Assembly: GCA_910585805.1 (NCBI GenBank)
Contig: CAJUFB010000058.1
Span: 1 to 15,593 of the forward strand
Length of the DNA stretch: 15,593 nucleotides
Origin: an uncultured Acetatifactor sp.
GTDB lineage: Bacteria > Bacillota > Clostridia > Lachnospirales > Lachnospiraceae
Direction of reading: 5' to 3'
Made by a program: the position numbers and the translations under genes. The notes under the pieces are model-generated. The model was given only the letters and a program-made list of their open reading frames with translations. It was not told the origin of the DNA and did not search any database. Of this stretch, positions 14,008 through 15,593 are shown in pieces. Position 1 is the first letter of the stretch, and the number at the start of each line of letters is the position of its first letter.

Positions 14008-14673
14008 ATGAAAGCCGGTATTTGTTATATTGTGGGGGCAGGAGAGAAATACGGACTGGAAATACGGCCAAATGAAGACGACTTTGTCGTCGCGGTGGAT
14101 GCCGGTTACCGTCTCCTGGAGGAACAGGGGATCGGCATCGACCTGGTCATCGGCGATTTTGACACGCTGCAGTATATTCCAGCCCATCCCAATGTGATAG
14201 TTCTGAAAGCAGAGAAGGATGATACTGATATGCTGGCGGCTATCAGGGAAGGCATCCGGGCCGGATATGGGAAGTTTCATATTTACTGCGGCACGGGCGG
14301 GCGCCTGGACCATACGGTTGCAAATATGCAATTGCTGGCCGATCTGTCTCGATACGGAAGACAGGGGTTCCTGATCGACAGAGACAGTGTGGTGACTGCC
14401 ATTACGGACAGCACTTTGTTTTTTCCCAGGGAAGCATCCGGTTATGTGTCTGTTTTTTCCCATACGGAAAAGTCGGAGGGGGTATACCTGAAAGGGTTAA
14501 AATATCCGTTGGAGGATGCGGTACTGGATAACCATTTTCCGTTGGGCATCAGCAATGAATTCACAGAAGCGGAAAGCAGCATTTCTGTAAGAAGGGGAAC
14601 GCTGTTGGTCTTTTTTCCCAGGGATTGCTTTGGAAACGGAGTTCCTGCCGAGCGGAAGGAACTCGGCAGCTGA
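14008..14673 (+). CDS. thiN: Thiamin pyrophosphokinase (thiamin diphosphokinase)
   Basis: 221 aa. It transfers pyrophosphate from ATP to thiamin to make TPP, the salvage step in the cytosol. The start at ATG 14008 is fixed by AGAAAGGA at 13993-14000; the frame is open back to a GTG at 13900, but that lacks a site. Family motifs in order: AVDAGYRLL (Asp31), IGDFDTL (GDFD 49-52), KAEKDDTDMLAAI (69-74), GTGGRLDHTVANM (97-102) and GISNEF (180-185). The N-terminal catalytic and C-terminal thiamin-binding domains are both complete. It stands alone under its own promoter, not next to rsgA and rpe as in many Firmicutes. Confidence 0.95.
   Translation: MKAGICYIVGAGEKYGLEIRPNEDDFVVAVDAGYRLLEEQGIGIDLVIGDFDTLQYIPAHPNVIVLKAEKDDTDMLAAIREGIRAGYGKFHIYCGTGGRLDHTVANMQLLADLSRYGRQGFLIDRDSVVTAITDSTLFFPREASGYVSVFSHTEKSEGVYLKGLKYPLEDAVLDNHFPLGISNEFTEAESSISVRRGTLLVFFPRDCFGNGVPAERKELGS
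14645..14669 (+). other. Hairpin over the thiN stop codon region
   Basis: CTGCCGAG (14645-14652) and CTCGGCAG (14662-14669) form a perfect 8-bp stem with a 9-nt loop, ending two bases before the TGA of thiN. No T-run follows, so it is not a standard terminator. It may protect the 3' end or reduce readthrough into the small downstream gene. Confidence 0.4.
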
Positions 14674-14723
14674 GAAAAGGACGTACAGAAACAGGGCCTG
14701 ACGGCAGAAAGGTGGTGAAGAGT

Positions 14724-14945
14724 ATGGCTGCGGAAGAAAAGGAGCAGATCTCCGAGGCGGTTCAGGAGATGGATGTGGATGCATTGGTGGAGCTGCTGGA
14801 CGGCTGCATCCGGGCAGAGGAAAGCAGGATCAAGGTGGATGTGGTGGAGGGAGACGGCAGGTTTGTATCACGTCAATATCATCATGGACGCTGCGACATA
14901 GGGAGTCCGTGGGCCTGCGGAGCGGCTTTCGACATCCTTGAGTAG
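14724..14945 (+). CDS. Small uncharacterised protein with HHGRC...C motif
   Basis: 73 aa from ATG 14724, with AGGTGG at 14710-14715; the frame is open further upstream inside thiN but without a better site. The N-terminal half is an acidic amphipathic helix region (AAEEKEQISEAVQEMDVDALVELLDGCIRAEE). The C-terminal half holds KVDVVEGDGRFVSRQ followed by YHHGRCDIGSPWACG, in which two His and two Cys could bind a metal. No membrane segment or signal is seen. I do not recognise a named family. It lies 50 bp after thiN and is probably on the same transcript, though that gives no firm clue to function. Confidence 0.65.
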   Translation: MAAEEKEQISEAVQEMDVDALVELLDGCIRAEESRIKVDVVEGDGRFVSRQYHHGRCDIGSPWACGAAFDILE

Positions 14946-15024
14946 ACGCATATCCACATGAGGGGCTGCATGCATACATTATTTCCGACAATTCCCAAGC
15001 AAAGCAGGAAAGATAAAATTCTTG

Positions 15025-15054
15025 TTTACAGGGCAGAAGGGCTTAGTGTATAAT
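15025..15054 (+). promoter_or_regulatory. Promoter of the secreted repeat protein gene
   Basis: TTTACA at 15025-15030, an 18-bp spacer and a consensus TATAAT at 15049-15054. The start codon is 57 bp further on, preceded by GGGAGG. Confidence 0.65.
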
Positions 15055-15111
15055 ATAATTCCATCTCTTAAATTCATTTTTAATTCCTAAAGAAAAGCGG
15101 GAGGACAAGGC

Positions 15112-15593
15112 ATGAAACGGAAATTGGCATTATTACTGGCAATTGTAATGATTGTCAGTACAGGTTTTACGGCATATGCCACAGAACCTGACAATGGGGC
15201 TCAGATGCTGAAGGCGACAACGCAGCCTCAGACAGAGAGCCAGACGGAGCCGGGAGCGGAAGGCGTCGGACAAGCCGGAAGCGCAGCGGGATCCGTCGGG
15301 CTGCCTGGCAGTTCGGGATCCGGGGAAAACGGGGATTCCGAAACCGCGCAGGAAACCTCCGGACAGCCGGAGACACAGGCGCCTGACAGCGCGGAGGGGA
15401 GCTCGACTCCTTCAGGGACGCAGGCGCCTGACAGCGCAGAGGGGAGCACGGCTCCTTCCGGAACGCAGGCGCCTGACGGCGCAGAGGGGAGTCCGGCTCC
15501 TTCCGGAACGCAGGCGCCTGACGGCGCGGAGGGGAGTCCGGCTCCTTCCGGAACGCAGGCGCCTGACGGCGCAGAGGGGAGTCCGGCTCCTTC
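15112..15593 (+). CDS. Secreted protein with 15-residue Pro/Ser/Gly/Glu repeats (3' end outside window)
   Basis: 160 complete codons visible from ATG 15112; no stop before the window end. Residues 1-23 form a Sec signal peptide (basic MKRK, hydrophobic LALLLAIVMIVSTGF, then TAYA and a likely cleavage before Thr24). The mature part is low complexity, rich in Gln, Glu, Ser, Gly and Pro. From residue 88 it contains tandem 15-residue units of the form TQAPDGAEGSPAPSG. Such stretches are usually spacers between a signal peptide and a surface, catalytic or wall-binding domain that would lie beyond the window. No such domain can be seen, so function is unknown. Confidence 0.85.
   Translation, partial: MKRKLALLLAIVMIVSTGFTAYATEPDNGAQMLKATTQPQTESQTEPGAEGVGQAGSAAGSVGLPGSSGSGENGDSETAQETSGQPETQAPDSAEGSSTPSGTQAPDSAEGSTAPSGTQAPDGAEGSPAPSGTQAPDGAEGSPAPSGTQAPDGAEGSPAP
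15373..15593 (+). repeat. 45-bp coding tandem repeat
   Basis: Four full copies start at 15373, 15418, 15463 and 15508, and a fifth starts at 15553 and is cut by the window end. Copies 3 and 5 are identical over the 41 visible bases and copy 4 differs from copy 3 by one base, while copies 1 and 2 have diverged more (Ser for Gly, Ser-Thr or Thr-Ala for Pro-Ala). The array appears to grow toward the 3' side. Confidence 0.95.

Overview
The window looks like chromosomal DNA of a gut-type Lachnospiraceae or related Clostridia. The reasons are moderate GC, strong AGGAGG-type ribosome binding sites, TTGACA/TATAAT promoters, a Rnl1/Pnkp-type RNA repair enzyme, PAS/GGDEF signalling genes, LCP and CapA-like envelope proteins, and Lachnospiraceae-style AraC and thiN genes. 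This placement is inferred from gene content; no taxonomic marker gene is present.

Layout. Positions 1-1001 are the AT-richer tail of a DNA-modification or defence cluster: a 5'-broken PD-(D/E)XK nuclease fragment followed by a vsr-type mismatch nicking endonuclease. Positions 1002-1668 have no intact gene. They hold a MerR-type operator, a 19-codon stump of a merR gene, and a structured intergenic element (A) immediately followed by a terminator-like hairpin. Positions 1669-5430 carry three same-strand envelope genes: an LCP (LytR-CpsA-Psr) protein with an approximately 300-residue disordered cytoplasmic extension, a small membrane protein, and a CapA-like lipoprotein. Positions 5609-6745 encode an aldo/keto reductase with a C-terminal 2x[4Fe-4S] ferredoxin module. 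Positions 7007-10142 encode an AraC regulator and, 19 nt downstream, a 738-aa RNA end-healing and sealing enzyme that fuses 5' kinase, metallophosphatase and Rnl1-like RNA ligase. The leader of the AraC gene holds three mutually exclusive hairpins, and the 3' end of the RNA repair gene runs into a 69-bp tandem repeat.

The minus strand from 13571 to 10314 is a two-gene signalling unit: a five-PAS sensor that ends where a kinase or output domain would normally begin, then a REC-GGDEF diguanylate cyclase with an intact inhibitory site and its own terminator. Between the sensor gene and a tRNA-Pro(CGG) gene lies a second copy (B) of the structured element seen at 1.5 kb. Differences between the two copies keep the 9-bp stem through G-U wobbles on the + strand only. 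The window ends with thiN (thiamin pyrophosphokinase), a 73-aa His/Cys-motif protein of unknown function, and the start of a secreted protein with near-identical 15-residue repeats.

Most likely to repay attention: the kinase-phosphatase-Rnl1 fusion and its AraC/leader context, the paired structured elements A and B, and the output-less PAS sensor next to a response-regulator cyclase.
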